From assembly GCF_001625595.1 (NCBI RefSeq), contig NZ_AUXT01000124.1, forward strand, positions 1 to 64,000: DNA of 64,000 nt, in the 5' to 3' direction. The position numbers and the translations under genes are program-made. The notes under the pieces were generated by a model, which saw nothing but the letters and a program-made list of their open reading frames with translations, was not told the origin of the DNA and searched no databases. Shown here piece after piece: positions 45,187-53,959 of this stretch. Each line of letters starts with the position of its first letter. Within the stretch, counting starts at the first letter, position 1. This DNA comes from Pseudoalteromonas luteoviolacea NCIMB 1942. Lineage in GTDB: Bacteria; Pseudomonadota; Gammaproteobacteria; Enterobacterales; Alteromonadaceae.

Positions 45187-45852
45187 ATGACAACGACAGA
45201 AGAGCAAGTATCTGACACTGAAATTAGCGTTAAATACTTAGCGCCCGAAGATATTCATGTAGCCGGCAGCTTACTTTATCAGGCATACCATGAAGATCCC
45301 CTACTTATTGATATTTTAAATGAGCCTAATGACAGCAAATTCGAGTCTAAATTAAGGGCCCTCATTAGAGAAGATCTTTCTAGCTTTAGCAAAGCTGGGC
45401 AACCAATTATTGGCTTGTATATAAGAGATAATTTGGTGGCTGTTGCATGTGTTTTTGTCTCCCAATCTGAAATTGATGCTACGCGGGGGTGGAATTGGCG
45501 ATTACGTTTGATGATGGTAGCAGGCAGGCTGCAGACGCGACAACTATTGGAAAAGGAACGCACGATAAAATCAAAGTTACGCGTACACGAAAGCTATTAC
45601 TTTTTGTCCTTTATCGCGGTAGACCCGCATTATCAAGGTTTGGGTTATGGACACTATTTGCTAAATGCATTGGATACGCTGGTTAATGAAAATCTTGAAG
45701 TTTCTGGCTTAGCCGTTTTTATAACCAAAGGGAACCAAGTCAATTTTTTTGAAGCCCATGGTTATCAACTTATTGAGCAACTGACGTTTAAATCCGCATC
45801 TGGTGAATTGTTGTTTAAGCCTCGAACTGACAAATTGGAAAAAACACTGTGA
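45187..45852 (+). CDS. GNAT-family N-acetyltransferase
   Basis: This is a 221-residue protein with a clear acetyl-CoA-binding segment (FIAVDPHYQGLGYGHYLLNAL, about 144-164, Q-G-x-G-Y/x core) and the following beta5 region (GLAVFITKGNQVNFFEAHGY). The substrate is unknown. It starts 125 bp from the divergent DUF2789 gene. The AT-rich region after it should contain the csrB promoter. Confidence 0.9.
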   Translation: MTTTEEQVSDTEISVKYLAPEDIHVAGSLLYQAYHEDPLLIDILNEPNDSKFESKLRALIREDLSSFSKAGQPIIGLYIRDNLVAVACVFVSQSEIDATRGWNWRLRLMMVAGRLQTRQLLEKERTIKSKLRVHESYYFLSFIAVDPHYQGLGYGHYLLNALDTLVNENLEVSGLAVFITKGNQVNFFEAHGYQLIEQLTFKSASGELLFKPRTDKLEKTL

Positions 45853-46024
45853 GACTTTTCCTACATAGGTGTGAGTATTTTTGGGAAGTATAACTCGTTT
45901 TTGGCTTGTTTTTTTATTTAAATTATTGTTTTTAATGGCTTATTTTGTTTATTTCAGTAGTTTTTAATAATTTTTATTGAGAATGTCTCCTATTTATTCA
46001 GACTAATTCGCTTAAACTTATTCG

Positions 46025-46805
46025 TGTTGAAGGGTGAATGGATTCAAGAGGACGCAAACGCTAGGAAGGCGGGTAGGATACAAATACACACGGGAAGTTC
46101 GGAGCGCCAAGGGACAAGGTGAAGAGGAACCAAGCAGGTAGGACGTAGCACAGGATGTGCAGACATAGGAAATGTCAGAGGATTAGGAGCGCCGAGGGAT
46201 AAGGCGAAGAGGAGCCAAGAAGGCATAGGATAACAAGCACAGGATGTGTAGACATAGGAAATGTCAGAGGATTAGGAGCGCAGAGGGATAAGGCGAAGAG
46301 GAGCCAAGAAGGCATAGGACAACAGCACAGGATGTGCAGACATAGGAAATGTCAGAGGATTAGGAGCGCCGAGGGGTAAGGCGAAGAGGAGCCAAGAAGG
46401 CATAGGATAACAAGCACAGGATGTGCAGACATAGGAAATGTCAGAGGATTAGGAGCGCCGAGGGATAAGGTGAAGAGGAGCCAAGAAGGCATAGGACAAC
46501 AGCACAGGATGTGCAGGCATAGGAAATGCTTAATGGAGCGGGGATACCGCAATACAAAGGATGTACTGGCATAGGAAGTGCTCAGTAGAAAGGAACAGCA
46601 CATTGGGATATGTGAAGCGGATAGTCGTACGGGATGTACTAAGGATGAAGGCAGGGAGGATAATCGGGTGTATAGGAAGTATACCCGTTCAGGGGATGAT
46701 GAAAATTGGCGGCTTGCTGGTAAGTTGTAGGCAGAGGTAGCGGAGACCTCCAAGGGAATTCGTCGGATTGGGGCGTGACAAACAGGGTTGCGCCTTAGTT
46801 TTTTA
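46025..46805 (+). ncRNA. csrB: CsrB-family regulatory RNA (CsrA-sequestering), unusually long
   Basis: This is a non-coding, purine-rich locus of about 780 nt. By hand count it has more than 50 GGA triplets on the plus strand, many in loops of short perfect hairpins: GCACA-GGA-TGTGC (five copies), GACAT-AGGAA-ATGTC (four), GCAT-AGGAA-ATGC, GTAC-GGGAT-GTAC and CGCC-GAGGGATAA-GGCG. CAGGATG, the E. coli CsrB core site, recurs. It ends at a Rho-independent terminator (46772-46806). It lies between syd and yqcC-truC, the position of E. coli csrB. E. coli CsrB is about 369 nt with about 22 sites, so this one is roughly double. The 5' end is estimated; a TAAACT -10-like hexamer lies at 46013-46018 with no clear -35 or GacA/UvrY box. 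Confidence 0.9.
46148..46501 (+). repeat. Four 88/89-nt tandem modules inside csrB
   Basis: GCACAGGATGTG begins each module at 46148, 46237, 46325 and 46414, with a fifth, partly diverged start at 46502. Spacing alternates 89, 88, 89, 88, and the module ends alternate too (GGATAACAA and GGACAACA). This indicates that a two-module block of 177 nt was itself duplicated. Each module holds seven GGA triplets; one has mutated to GGGG at about 46371-46374. A diverged partial unit precedes the array (46097-46147). Confidence 0.93.
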
Positions 46806-46806
46806 T
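46772..46806 (+). terminator. Rho-independent terminator of csrB
   Basis: An 8-bp stem GGCGTGAC / GTTGCGCC (two wobble pairs) with a 7-nt loop is followed by TTAGTTTTTT. It closes the GGA-rich transcript 40 bp before the convergent DUF3301 gene's end. Confidence 0.88.
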
Positions 46807-46844
46807 ATCAGGTTCCCAATCCATCATATTAATCTGTTCGAAAA

Positions 46845-47150
46845 TTATTCCATAATTCTGTGTGGTGGCACATCCATTTTGACCAAAATTTGATTCTCTA
46901 AATACAAAGTACCTTTATATGCAGTATCTCTGTCTGAACTGAATTCAAATAAAAATTGGCTTTTTATCCCTAATTTTCCATTTTTGAGCACACCAATACG
47001 CCTCTTTTGGCAGGCAACACTCAACAATTGGACGTTAAGTTTTTCGCTTTGTTGTGCAGCATGTTCACGCGCTGCTTCGGCGATTTCTCTGTTATACCAA
47101 AAGAAACCGCAAGCCGTAAGGGTGAGTATAAAAAGCCAAAGTGTTGTCAT
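46845..47150 (-). CDS. DUF3301 membrane-anchored protein
   Basis: This is a 101-residue protein with one N-terminal membrane helix (about residues 3-20) and a soluble domain with RRIGVLKNGKLGIKSQFLFEFSSD. This matches the DUF3301 family (function unknown). It lies immediately downstream of the DUF3549 gene, with which it forms a pair. Confidence 0.8.
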   Translation of the reverse strand: MTTLWLFILTLTACGFFWYNREIAEAAREHAAQQSEKLNVQLLSVACQKRRIGVLKNGKLGIKSQFLFEFSSDRDTAYKGTLYLENQILVKMDVPPHRIME

Positions 47151-48176
47151 TTATGAAAATAGCCTACCAATTGCTCTAGAAAGTGTGTCGCTTCGATTTT
47201 GCGCTCTCAATAATCCTAATACATGTGGACGGAGAATCGGAATTGCAACTAAATCGGTGAAAATACTTTCAAAAAGTCCGTCAATTTGGGTGTTGTGAGC
47301 AGCTTTATCCATAAATGTGTAGAGGCGTTCTGGCTCTGTCAGTGTTTCCCAGCCTCTTCCTGCTATTGTGAGTAATACGTCAGCCTGTTCAGCAAGTTCT
47401 GAGCTTAATAGATGATCCACTGATTGTGCAATTAGACCAAGACCATGACTGCCGGATATAGCTCTAAAGCAATGCACACTGCCACTTAATTGTTGTTGAG
47501 TAATATGTTTATAGAGCTGTGCCTGCAAGTGTTCAGTCAACTCTGTCGATATCGCAACATGTTCTAACATGGCCGCTAGTGGGCTTTGTACTTGCTCTGG
47601 CAAACTTGACCAACGAGAAATCAAATTAGCTTGATTTTCGCCATGCTCCAGACGCATTGCAAAATCCGCGAGTCCTTGTAAGGCCAGGCTTTGCCAGTCC
47701 TGATGTTCTGTATGCGTAAAATACTGCTCAACAGTTTCGTAATATTGTGAGGCTGAGCGCTTCAATTCGCATTTCATCAGCGCGTTAAAGGCAGCAAGTT
47801 TATTAGCGTTGGGTGTATACACGTAAGGGTTATTATCTAGCTTACCTTGCGCGGCTTCACCTGTCAGCTGCGTACCTAATGCGTCTAATACCATTGAGGC
47901 AAAGTGATCTCGACTAGCAATAATTAATTTACTTTGTTCATCCAATGGGAACTTAAGAAACCAAACATATGGGTCAAGCGTGGCTTGAATATCCCAAAAT
48001 TGAATTGCAATCAATGCATGATTGCCCAGTGGATATGGGTACGGCACTTGGGTATTTTCAATTTGAGCAAATTGTTTTTTGTCTATCTTGGTGATTCGAC
48101 GACCTATATCATATACACGCCACTGAGTGCCTGCGGAAGTTAATAGCTCGCCTAATGTTGAAATTTGCGCCGTCAT
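47151..48176 (-). CDS. DUF3549 family protein
   Basis: This is a 341-residue soluble protein starting MTAQISTLGELLTSAG, rich in helices and with no signal peptide, matching the DUF3549 family (unknown function). It is adjacent to the DUF3301 gene and divergent from yqcC. The gene pair next to yqcC-truC is common in related marine gammaproteobacteria (from memory, not searched). Confidence 0.8.
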   Translation of the reverse strand: MTAQISTLGELLTSAGTQWRVYDIGRRITKIDKKQFAQIENTQVPYPYPLGNHALIAIQFWDIQATLDPYVWFLKFPLDEQSKLIIASRDHFASMVLDALGTQLTGEAAQGKLDNNPYVYTPNANKLAAFNALMKCELKRSASQYYETVEQYFTHTEHQDWQSLALQGLADFAMRLEHGENQANLISRWSSLPEQVQSPLAAMLEHVAISTELTEHLQAQLYKHITQQQLSGSVHCFRAISGSHGLGLIAQSVDHLLSSELAEQADVLLTIAGRGWETLTEPERLYTFMDKAAHNTQIDGLFESIFTDLVAIPILRPHVLGLLRAQNRSDTLSRAIGRLFS

Positions 48177-48325
48177 TTTATACTCACTTGAAATTGCTTT
48201 GCCCGTGATTATAGCGATATTTACGTCCTGTAGTAAGGTCTGGCGGAACTTCCTAAGTTAAATGCTCTTCGTGGTTCACAGTGGTATAATGTTCGTTTGG
48301 GTATTACGTAATATGAGGGTTTCAC

Positions 48326-48649
48326 GTGAGCCAACAAGTTTTACAGCAACTTGCTGAGTTAGAGAATCAATTACAACAAGCTAAACTTTGGCAAGCAGAA
48401 CCGGTGAAGGCGCAAGCGTTAGCATCCACTCAGCCTTTTTGTTGCGATACCTTACGTTTTGAGCAATGGCTGCAATTTGTCTTTATTCCAAAAATCCAAC
48501 AGATGATACATGAAGGACAACCACTACCGACAAACATTGCTATTGCGCCAATGGCTGAGGTCGCATTTTCTGGCCATCCTCAGCAACAAGCTATTTTTTC
48601 TATGTTAAGTGAAATAGATACAGCTATTTCGAGTGGTGGAGTAAAGTAG
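48326..48649 (+). CDS. yqcC: YqcC family protein (DUF446)
   Basis: This is a 107-residue helical protein with a GTG start and an AGGG ribosome site. QPFCCDTLRFEQWLQFVFIPKI and the following PLPTNIAIAPMAEVAF are the DUF446 signature. It overlaps truC by 1 bp, as in the E. coli yqcC-truC-yqcA operon. Function is unknown; a link to tRNA modification is inferred from linkage to truC. Confidence 0.92.
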   Translation: MSQQVLQQLAELENQLQQAKLWQAEPVKAQALASTQPFCCDTLRFEQWLQFVFIPKIQQMIHEGQPLPTNIAIAPMAEVAFSGHPQQQAIFSMLSEIDTAISSGGVK

Positions 48650-49383
48650 TGCTAGAAATTATTTATCAAGATGAAAACTATGTTGCTATTAACAAGCCTT
48701 CAGGGTTGCTAGTTCATCGTTCTTTTCTAGATAAGCGAGAAACGCAGTTTGCAATGCAAATGCTGCGTGACCAATTAGGTCAACATGTTTTTCCTGTGCA
48801 TCGCTTAGATAGGCCAACCAGTGGTGTATTGCTCTTTGCATTGAGCTCCGAAGCGGCTAGAGACATTAATCAGTTGTTTATTGAAGGCACTGTCGAAAAG
48901 CGTTATTTGGCCTTAGTCAGAGGTTATAGTAAAGATGAAATCTTTGTCGATAAGCCTTTGAAAGAGCAGCTAGATAAAATTGCTGACAAGTTTGCAGATC
49001 AAGATAAAGCGCCACAGGAGGCGCAAACAATGGTGCGTTGCCTACATCGCGCTAGTCTTGATATGCCATTCGGTAAATATCCAAGTATTCGTTACTCATT
49101 GGTCGAGTGTTTTCCAAAAACAGGTCGCAAGCATCAAATTCGACGTCATCTCAATCATTTAGCGACGCCCATCATTGGCGATGTGAACCATGGTGATAAT
49201 AAACATAACCACTTTTTCCGTGACCATTTTCAGCTACAGCGTCTCATGTTGTTTGCAACTGAGCTAAAGTTTATACATCCTTATACTAAGCAACCTATTT
49301 TAATTCGCGCTAATTTAGGTGATGACATGCTCAATATTTGCCGTCAGCTAGGTTGGCCATCAACAGAGAAGGATTATCAATAA
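48649..49383 (+). CDS. truC: tRNA pseudouridine(65) synthase TruC
   Basis: This is a 244-residue RluA-family synthase, GTG start. The catalytic motif is HRLDRPTSGVLLFAL (about 51-65, with the active Asp), and KTGRKHQIRRHLNHL is the C-terminal motif near residue 162. It modifies U65 of tRNA(Ile1) and tRNA(Asp) in E. coli. The window has seven tRNA-Asp genes. It overlaps yqcC and the flavodoxin gene by 1 bp each (TAATG). Confidence 0.93.
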   Translation: MLEIIYQDENYVAINKPSGLLVHRSFLDKRETQFAMQMLRDQLGQHVFPVHRLDRPTSGVLLFALSSEAARDINQLFIEGTVEKRYLALVRGYSKDEIFVDKPLKEQLDKIADKFADQDKAPQEAQTMVRCLHRASLDMPFGKYPSIRYSLVECFPKTGRKHQIRRHLNHLATPIIGDVNHGDNKHNHFFRDHFQLQRLMLFATELKFIHPYTKQPILIRANLGDDMLNICRQLGWPSTEKDYQ

Positions 49384-49826
49384 TGGCGTCAATTACGCTA
49401 TTTGTAGGCAGCGTCTACGGCAATGCAGAAAACTTAGCTACTCAAATACAGTCACATATTAATGCTCAGGGGCATCATGCAAGTATTGCAGAGCCCCCTA
49501 CAATGGATAGCTTAAAAGCTGCGGAACATGTGCTGTTTGTCTCTTCTACGACAGGCCAAGGTGATATTCCTGATGGTTTATTTCCACTGTTTTTGCAGAT
49601 GCAAGCGCAGCTACCGATGCTGACAAACAAGCAGGTAGGTGTAGTGGCTTTAGGAGATAGCAGTTACGGAGATACATATTGCGGAGCGGGGCGTCAAATT
49701 GATGCATTGGTAAAAGAACTCAAGGCAAAGTTACCGCAACCAAGGCTGGATGTGGACGCTGGTGAGTATTTCGAACCTTGGGAGCCTGTAGAGCCTTGGC
49801 TTAAGAGTTGGCTAGCAGCGCTGTAA
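49383..49826 (+). CDS. Flavodoxin (YqcA/MioC type)
   Basis: This is a 147-residue flavodoxin with FMN-binding loops GSVYGNAENLA (about 9-19) and SSTTGQGDIPDGL (about 56-68) and the DSSYGDTYCGAGR segment. ATG 49383, overlapping the truC stop, is chosen over upstream in-frame codons. E. coli has yqcA in the same place. Confidence 0.92.
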   Translation: MASITLFVGSVYGNAENLATQIQSHINAQGHHASIAEPPTMDSLKAAEHVLFVSSTTGQGDIPDGLFPLFLQMQAQLPMLTNKQVGVVALGDSSYGDTYCGAGRQIDALVKELKAKLPQPRLDVDAGEYFEPWEPVEPWLKSWLAAL

Positions 49827-49841
49827 TTGATGGGCTTGCAC

Positions 49842-49878
49842 AAAAAAGGCCACGATTTAAATGACGTGGCCTTCTTTT
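49842..49878. terminator. Bidirectional terminator after flavodoxin gene
   Basis: A 7-bp stem (GGCCACG / CGTGGCC), 10-nt loop, A-run before and TTCTTTT after. It serves both the yqcC-truC-flavodoxin operon and the convergent mltD. Confidence 0.9.
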
Positions 49879-49881
49879 ATA

Positions 49882-51447
49882 CTAGGTAGTTTGCACATTG
49901 ACTTTGAGTTTTAACTTTTGTCCTGGGTGCAAGTATTTTTGATCAGCAAGTGAGTTCCATTTCACGATATCTTTGATAGATACGTTGAACTTATTAGCGA
50001 TTCTTGCCAATGAATCACCTTTACGTACTTTATACGTAATAGTACGCTCTTTACTCTGCAAACCAGCAGTTTTGCTTTGTTGCTGTGTTTTGTAAATTGT
50101 AAGCTTTTGACCCAATTTAAGCACTGAACTTGGTTTGAGTTTATTCCAAGCTGCTAACTGTTTAATCGTGACATCATATTCTCGGCTGATATCCCACAGC
50201 GTATCACCACTTTTAACCGTATGTACTTTCTTACGTCGTTCGGTTTTGTTAGCAACCTTTCTAACGGCAGTTGGTAGGTGTTCACTTTTCAGCTCGCCTT
50301 CACTAAGTGGTACAAGTAACTGTTGGCCAACACGAATCATATTCCCATTCAGTTTATTGAGTGTTCTTATGGCACCGGTATTTGTATCAAACTTTTTAGC
50401 AATAACAGAGAGACTGTCTCCCTTATTAACTGTGTAATATTGCCAGCGCAGGCGCTCTTGCATCGGCGTGTTAGCAAGCGTTGTTTTGAATTGTTCAATC
50501 TTATCAAGAGGCAGTAGTAATGAGTGAGGCCCTTTAGGGTCGGTTGCCCAACGGTTGAACCCAGGGTTTAGACGATATAGCTCCGTTAGGGATATTCCTG
50601 CCATTTCTGCCGCTAATGCCAAGTCGATCTGTGTTCCAACTTCGATGGTATCGACAACTTGCGCATTGATAATTTTATTCCATTTAACCTTAAACTCATC
50701 TTGGCGCATTAATAAGTCTGAGAGCGCAAGCAGTTTTGGTACATAAGCTGTGGTTTCTCTGGGTAGATCTAGCGACCAAAAGTCAGTTGGCAGGTGCTTT
50801 TTACGATTTTTTCGAATTGCCCTCATCACTCGGCCTTCACCAGAGTTATACGCTGCAATAGCGTTTAACCAATCACCATCGAGTGTTTTATGAAGGTAAG
50901 TCAAATAATCTAACGCTGCACGTGTCGACTGGACAATATCTCTACGGCCGTCGTACCACCAGTTTTGTTTAAGGTCAAAACGTTCGCCTGTTTTTGGCAT
51001 AAATTGCCAAATGCCAGAAGCACTGCGGTGAGAGTAACCAAATGGGTCAAATGCACTTTCAACGATTGGCAGAAGAGCAATCTCGATGGGCATTTCGCGC
51101 TTTTCAACTTCTTCTACAATAAAATAGAGATATGGCTCGGCACGTTTTGAAATCCGGTTTAGGTAAGACTGGTGTCGTTGGTAGTAATTTCTTTCTGTTA
51201 CAACTGGGCGATTCTGTGGCACCGGTATAGATAACTGATAACGGATTCGCTCCCAGACATCATCGAAAACAGGCGGAGGCTCATCTGCTTCAATAGGTTC
51301 TTGAATAGCGTGAGACAATGCTTCGCTTATTTGCGCTGGGTTGGCATGATCTAATAGTTCGGCTTGCTGGGTAGAGGTCTGCTCGGTAGTTGTTTGACAG
51401 CCTGCAAGCAAACTCATAATAGCAATTATCAGAAGTGACTTTTTCAT
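49882..51447 (-). CDS. mltD: Membrane-bound lytic murein transglycosylase D
   Basis: This is a 521-residue lipoprotein (lipobox LLAGC). A family-1 SLT domain occupies about residues 95-250 (catalytic Glu in LLPIVESAFDPFGYSHRSASGIWQF) and is followed by three LysM peptidoglycan-binding domains (VNKGDSLSVIAKKF, VKSGDTLWDISREY, VRKGDSLARIANKF). It cleaves glycan strands to 1,6-anhydro products. The start is set at 51447, where AAGAGAT precedes ATG and the signal peptide begins; an ATG at 51501 would add 18 residues. E. coli MltD has fewer LysM domains (452 residues). Confidence 0.94.
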   Translation of the reverse strand: MKKSLLIIAIMSLLAGCQTTTEQTSTQQAELLDHANPAQISEALSHAIQEPIEADEPPPVFDDVWERIRYQLSIPVPQNRPVVTERNYYQRHQSYLNRISKRAEPYLYFIVEEVEKREMPIEIALLPIVESAFDPFGYSHRSASGIWQFMPKTGERFDLKQNWWYDGRRDIVQSTRAALDYLTYLHKTLDGDWLNAIAAYNSGEGRVMRAIRKNRKKHLPTDFWSLDLPRETTAYVPKLLALSDLLMRQDEFKVKWNKIINAQVVDTIEVGTQIDLALAAEMAGISLTELYRLNPGFNRWATDPKGPHSLLLPLDKIEQFKTTLANTPMQERLRWQYYTVNKGDSLSVIAKKFDTNTGAIRTLNKLNGNMIRVGQQLLVPLSEGELKSEHLPTAVRKVANKTERRKKVHTVKSGDTLWDISREYDVTIKQLAAWNKLKPSSVLKLGQKLTIYKTQQQSKTAGLQSKERTITYKVRKGDSLARIANKFNVSIKDIVKWNSLADQKYLHPGQKLKLKVNVQTT

Positions 51448-51578
51448 AAATCTCTTTTTGTCGGGCAAAAACCTGGCAATATTACCCTTATCTGGCGTCA
51501 TTTTAAAGTTGTTCGCAACAACGTAACGGTGAATGCGCTTTTCGGGGTGCGTAATTACTTGATGTATTGAAAAATCAA

Positions 51579-51611
51579 AGACAGCACAAACAGGGTGGAT
51601 AAGCGCTGTCT
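51579..51611 (-). terminator. Terminator after gloB
   Basis: A 7-bp stem AGACAGC / GCTGTCT separated by a 19-nt loop, followed on the minus strand by TTTGATTTTT. It lies 34 bp after the gloB stop. Confidence 0.7.
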
Positions 51612-51644
51612 AGTTTGTGGTTATGTCTCGTATAACCAAAGCCG

Positions 51645-52412
51645 CTAAAATTGATCTTTCCACAATCTGAGTTTTGCAAATACTTGCCAATGGGTCTCGG
51701 TAGGACTTTTTAGTAGTTCTGGTAAATTGGCTAAGATCGCATCGTTATTTGCTCTAAGAAATGGATTGATTGCACGTTCGTTACCAATGTTGGTTGGTAG
51801 AGTCGGTAAGTTTTGCTCTCGTTTTGCTTTTGCCCAAGTTGTATAAGCCTTGAGAGCGTCATTATTGGGCTCTACAGCCTTGGCAAAGTCTAAATTTGCA
51901 AGTGTGTATTCGTGTGTGCAGTACACCTCGCATGCCTCAGGCAATGCAGACAATGCTTGCAATGAATGCCACATTTGTTCTGCTGTACCTTCAAATAGTC
52001 GGCCACAGCCTCCACTGAATAAGGTATCACCCGTAAAGGCTCTTACATCATTAATATAACAAATATGATCAAGAGTATGGCCCGGTGTTTTAATTATATT
52101 ATAACGCTCACCTGCTATAGTAAGTGTATCTCCTTGAGATAATGAGCAACTGATGCCTGAGAAAGGGGAGTTTTTAGGTCCGTAAATAGGGATATCAGGG
52201 TAGTGTGATAATAACTCCGCGATTCCGTCAGTGTGATCCCAATGATGATGGGTGACTAATATGCCTGTGAGCTGTCGGTTTTGTTCGCGTAAAAACTGTA
52301 GCACGGGATGACTTTGTCCAGGATCGACAACCCAAGTATTAAGGTTAAGAGCATCACAAATGGCCCAAATATAGTTATCGTTAAATGCTTTGATCGGATG
52401 AACTTGCGTCAT
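51645..52412 (-). CDS. gloB: Hydroxyacylglutathione hydrolase (glyoxalase II)
   Basis: This is a 255-residue metallo-beta-lactamase-fold enzyme. The zinc motif THHHWDHTDG (about 54-63), HTLDHICY, FTGDTLFSGGCGRLFEGT and CTHEYTLANLDFA are all present. It hydrolyses S-lactoylglutathione in methylglyoxal detoxification. It is divergent from the methyltransferase gene (52 bp apart), an arrangement shared with E. coli gloB-yafS. Confidence 0.96.
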   Translation of the reverse strand: MTQVHPIKAFNDNYIWAICDALNLNTWVVDPGQSHPVLQFLREQNRQLTGILVTHHHWDHTDGIAELLSHYPDIPIYGPKNSPFSGISCSLSQGDTLTIAGERYNIIKTPGHTLDHICYINDVRAFTGDTLFSGGCGRLFEGTAEQMWHSLQALSALPEACEVYCTHEYTLANLDFAKAVEPNNDALKAYTTWAKAKREQNLPTLPTNIGNERAINPFLRANNDAILANLPELLKSPTETHWQVFAKLRLWKDQF

Positions 52413-52464
52413 AACTCATTGCTCTATAAAGTGAAGGTGTCAACTAGTATAACGAGCGTACGCG

Positions 52465-53211
52465 ATGAAACCAGCATTAAGTTTTCAGCAAGGACCCAAA
52501 CCGCAATCATGGCGAGATTTCCCCCATGGAGACTATGTGCGGGCTGGTATTGAGCGTCGCATGGCAAAATGGCTGCCACGTATGTTTGGTTATCATATGC
52601 TAAAGTTAGGATGCTTAAGCGGGCAGTTAGATACATCAGAGAGCCCTATTGATCATCAGGTATGTATTTCCGCAAGTGCACCGCATGCCGGCGTCATTGC
52701 CGAAATTGATGAGCTACCTTTTTATGAGCACAGTGTAGATGCGTGTGTTTTGTCGCACTGTTTGGAGTACCACTCGGACCCCCATCACATTTTACGTGAA
52801 GCGCACCGCACTTTGGTCCCCGGTGGCTACATTGTTATTACTGGCTTCAATCCTTTTAGCCTATGCGGATTGGCACACATGTTACCGTTTAGTGGAGAAA
52901 AGCTGCCTTGGTCGGGGCGATTTTTCACCCCATCTAGGGTAAAAGATTGGCTGAATTTACTCGGTTTTGAAATTGTTACAGATGAGCGTTTCATCCACGC
53001 GTCTTTAGCTCGAGGGTCGCGATTGTCTCGCTTTGCTCCGTGGCGTCGATTTTGTCGACATTACTTAAAGCCGATGGGCAGTGTCTATATGCTGGTGGCT
53101 AGAAAGCGGGTAGCGCCGTTAACACCCATCAAACCTAAATGGCATGCAAGGCCTAAATGGACACCAGCGGTAAAGGGCGCACGCCTGAAGCACAGCCGTA
53201 CGCGAGAATAA
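52465..53211 (+). CDS. SAM-dependent methyltransferase (YafS-like)
   Basis: This is a 248-residue class I methyltransferase. The typical motif I is weak (MLKLGCLSGQLD), motif II/III are DACVLSHCLEYHSDP and TLVPGGYIVITGFNPFS. The C-terminus is very basic (KPKWHARPKWTPAVKGARLKHSRTRE). It is the positional equivalent of E. coli yafS between gloB and rnhA. The substrate is unknown. Confidence 0.87.
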   Translation: MKPALSFQQGPKPQSWRDFPHGDYVRAGIERRMAKWLPRMFGYHMLKLGCLSGQLDTSESPIDHQVCISASAPHAGVIAEIDELPFYEHSVDACVLSHCLEYHSDPHHILREAHRTLVPGGYIVITGFNPFSLCGLAHMLPFSGEKLPWSGRFFTPSRVKDWLNLLGFEIVTDERFIHASLARGSRLSRFAPWRRFCRHYLKPMGSVYMLVARKRVAPLTPIKPKWHARPKWTPAVKGARLKHSRTRE

Positions 53212-53222
53212 TCAGTCTATTT

Positions 53223-53693
53223 CTATTGTTGGGCGATGTATCCGCTATCTTCAAGCAGATCATCCTGTGATGCGGCATCTCGTGCTAAGTCATCTACGAG
53301 CTCATTGTATTTATTACCTGCATGGCCTTTGACCCAGCGCCATTCTACCTGATGTCTCTGACATGCGCTGTCGAGACGCTGCCATAAGTCCACATTTTTT
53401 ACCGGTTGTTTAGCCGCTGTTTTCCAGTTGCGTTTTTTCCAGTTCTCTACCCAAGATTCGATACCTTGTTTCACGTATTGGCTGTCAGTATAGAGCACGA
53501 TCTGGCAAGGGCGGGTTAGGGTTTCCAACGCAACGATTGCCGCTAACATTTCCATGCGATTGTTGGTGGTTAGCTGGTAGCCTTGCTGTAGTTGTTTCTC
53601 ATGGCCTTGGTAACTTAAATAAATACCATAGCCCCCAGGACCTGGATTGCCTAGACATGAGCCATCGGTATAAATCTCTACGGTTTTTTGCAC
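53223..53693 (-). CDS. rnhA: Ribonuclease HI
   Basis: This is a 156-residue protein, E. coli RnhA length. Catalytic D-E-D-D residues lie in [16 protein letters not shown] (Asp 9), NNRMEMLA (Glu), YTDSQYV (Asp) and ELVDDLA (Asp), and [12 protein letters not shown] holds the His loop. It degrades the RNA of RNA-DNA hybrids. In E. coli it faces dnaQ with a short gap; here 1.5 kb of gene remnants intervene. Confidence 0.97.
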   Translation of the reverse strand: MQKTVEIYTDGSCLGNPGPGGYGIYLSYQGHEKQLQQGYQLTTNNRMEMLAAIVALETLTRPCQIVLYTDSQYVKQGIESWVENWKKRNWKTAAKQPVKNVDLWQRLDSACQRHQVEWRWVKGHAGNKYNELVDDLARDAASQDDLLEDSGYIAQQ

Positions 53694-53959
53694 AAATTAG
53701 CCTGTAAAATTCAAAATGGGCAGATAATCCCTTACCATAGCAAAGTTCAGCTGCCAACGGTATTCAAAATACAAAAAAGCGGTATATGCCAAACTAAAAT
53801 GCGTTTTAATTATTCAAAGCAGGTTGGATAACCAAAAATCATTATAGGTAATCACTTGTTGTGTACCAATTATAGGTCGTATAAACGTGTTTCTTTTGTC
53901 CGTTATTTGCTTCGTTGTGCTTTTACCTATATTGAAGTAATTGAGCGTGCCTTCTTTCG
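53694..53959. other. Intergenic DNA upstream of rnhA
   Basis: About 265 bp between rnhA and the first recognisable phosphoesterase remnant. It should contain the rnhA promoter. I see no gene or marked repeat. Confidence 0.4.

Noticed and set aside
45853..46024. GacA/UvrY binding box upstream of csrB
   Set aside because: A weak TGTCT...AGACT inverted repeat (about 45985-46005) does not match the TGTAAG-N6-CTTACA consensus well enough to call.
46044..46753. Minus-strand Ser/Pro-rich ORFs and a possible CRISPR-like repeat array
   Set aside because: The ORFs are shadows of the GGA repeats (complement TCC, encoding Ser/Pro). The units are 88/89-nt direct repeats with no unique spacers, which is not a CRISPR pattern. 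The plus strand with hairpins and a terminator explains the region.
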